A stretch of DNA of 64,000 bases. Origin: an uncultured Cytophagales bacterium. Its GTDB lineage: Bacteria > Bacteroidota > Bacteroidia > Cytophagales > Thermonemataceae. The position numbers and the translations under genes are program-made. The notes below the pieces were generated by a model. That model did no database searches. It saw only the letters and a list, made by a program, of their open reading frames with translations, and was not told the DNA's origin. Position 1 is the stretch's first letter. Each line of letters opens with the position of its first letter. The stretch spans positions 1 through 64,000 of the forward strand of contig CALEMF010000020.1 in assembly GCA_937911505.1 (NCBI GenBank). Reading direction: 5' to 3'. Shown here piece after piece: positions 63,314 through 64,000 of the stretch.

Positions 63314-63676
63314 ATGAATTTAAAAGAAAAGTTTAATGAGGTAGATGACTATTGCTCTCCAAAGGTAATAGAAGAAGTCAATGATGTGTATGTAAAAGTC
63401 GCCATTATTAAGGGCGATACAATTCCTTGGCATAACCACGCCCAAGAAGATGAACTTTTCTACATCGTAGAGGGAAGCTTACTTTTTGAAATAGAAGGGC
63501 AGCCTGGTTTCACTATGAATACGGGAGACCTTTTTGTAGTTAAGCGGGGGATTAATCATAGGGTTTCCTCAAAAGAAGCCTGTAAGATTATGCTCATAGA
63601 GAACAAAACAACCGCCCATACTGGTGAGGTCATCTCTGATGTTACGAAATCTATTTCGCAGCAACTCTCCTCATAA
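63314..63676 (+). CDS. Small cupin-domain protein
   Basis: 120 residues from the ATG at 63314 (MNLKEKF); the reading frame is open to 63251, inside the terminator of the preceding operon, so the shorter start is preferred. A single cupin barrel is shown by IPWHNHAQEDELFYIVEG (the His-His-Glu motif 1) and TGDLFVVKRGINHRV (motif 2 with His). The metal-binding residues are complete. Substrate and reaction are unknown; a mannose-6-phosphate-isomerase-like or dioxygenase-like role is possible. Confidence 0.85.
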   Translation: MNLKEKFNEVDDYCSPKVIEEVNDVYVKVAIIKGDTIPWHNHAQEDELFYIVEGSLLFEIEGQPGFTMNTGDLFVVKRGINHRVSSKEACKIMLIENKTTAHTGEVISDVTKSISQQLSS

Positions 63677-63703
63677 GAACTTTCTTACTAACGCACCTCC
63701 TTT

Positions 63704-64000
63704 ATGGCAAATACGCTTTTAACCACTTTTCAACAATACCTCAATCAACCTTTACCTGAGGCTTTCCCGCCTTTTACTAAATGGCTGAACGGTACGATTA
63801 TAGCTGCCGAAGAAGGAACTATTGAGATGTATTTTACAGTTAGAAAAGAGATGACCAATCCTTTAGGATTATTGCACGGAGGCGTACAAGCAGCAATACT
63901 AGATGATATCATTGGTATTACAGTAGCTACTTTTGATAAACCCTCCCCTTCCGTATCGATTAATATTTCGGTAGATTTTTTAGGAAAAGCTTACGAAGGA
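63704..64000 (+). CDS. PaaI-type hot-dog thioesterase, 3' end outside the window
   Basis: 99 codons are visible from the ATG at 63704; the gene runs off the right edge. The hot-dog fold of acyl-CoA thioesterases of the PaaI/YdiI kind is indicated by EMTNPLGLLHGGVQAAILDD, with HGG as the signature and Asp as the likely catalytic residue, and by SVSINISVDFLGKA for the following strand. It would hydrolyse an acyl- or hydroxyphenyl-CoA thioester. It starts 27 bases after the cupin gene in the same direction and may be in its operon. Confidence 0.85.
   Translation, partial: MANTLLTTFQQYLNQPLPEAFPPFTKWLNGTIIAAEEGTIEMYFTVRKEMTNPLGLLHGGVQAAILDDIIGITVATFDKPSPSVSINISVDFLGKAYEG

Overview
The window looks like chromosome from a member of the Bacteroidota, most likely order Cytophagales. 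The reasons are several secreted proteins with C-terminal type IX secretion (T9SS) sorting domains, a PorE-like OmpA/propeller lipid-face protein, promoters of the TTTG/TAnnTTTG type instead of the sigma-70 type, a general lack of Shine-Dalgarno sequences, and low-to-moderate GC. The order-level placement is an inference from gene content only.

Region 1 to 19.4 kb is an accessory locus devoted to exported proteins. It contains two near-duplicate cassettes (1.2-5.5 kb and 8.5-12.3 kb) and a larger third one (12.3-19.4 kb). Each pairs a small coiled-coil protein carrying a WPDYVF/HLPNIP domain with a large T9SS cargo protein that has an alpha/beta-hydrolase (lipase-like) core. Between the first two cassettes sit two lipoprotein zinc metalloproteases (M57 and astacin). 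All these transcription units, plus one orphan site, share a three-part promoter module: ATATGA, then 17-18 bp, then the palindrome ATAGACCCTAAGGTCTAT, then exactly 22 bp, then TAnnTTTR. Six copies have this fixed geometry, and I saw none elsewhere in the window. I take it as the operator of a dedicated regulon. Three genes in the locus have broken reading frames (two in-frame TAA codons and one -1 shift), the third cassette's hydrolase has lost its nucleophile serine, and a second copy of the third cassette's signal-peptide sequence runs off the left edge. The locus is expanding, shuffling and decaying.

Region 19.6 to 33.4 kb is mostly housekeeping: methylmalonyl-CoA mutase, the PorE-like protein, biotin ligase divergent from rsfS, ftsH, a LUD-domain protein, an Rrf2 regulator, a DUF2459 protein, the grpE-dnaJ chaperone unit and typA.

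Region 33.5 to 48.6 kb holds transport and regulatory genes: an AraC regulator with an MFS exporter and an overlapping small outer-membrane-type protein, a protein built of about 25-residue Trp-rich repeats, a divergent HxlR/DoxX pair with a repeated operator, a tandem ABM-domain protein, a ClC channel with CBS domains, an OmpA-like protein, a membrane coiled-coil/HhH protein, a MoxR ATPase with a VWA/HExxH partner and a TPR/LRR protein, and a DUF4173 membrane protein. It is followed by tRNA-Asp.

Region 48.7 to 64 kb carries a Cache-GAF-PAS sensor without an obvious output domain, a winged-helix/HsdR_N-like pair with a palindromic operator, an LRR protein, dnaX with an A10 slippage site that should produce a short gamma form, an orphan response regulator, a T9SS-exported subtilase, deoC, a bestrophin-like channel, an ECF sigma factor co-transcribed with an anti-sigma/trypsin-like protease fusion, a cupin and a truncated PaaI-type thioesterase at the right edge.
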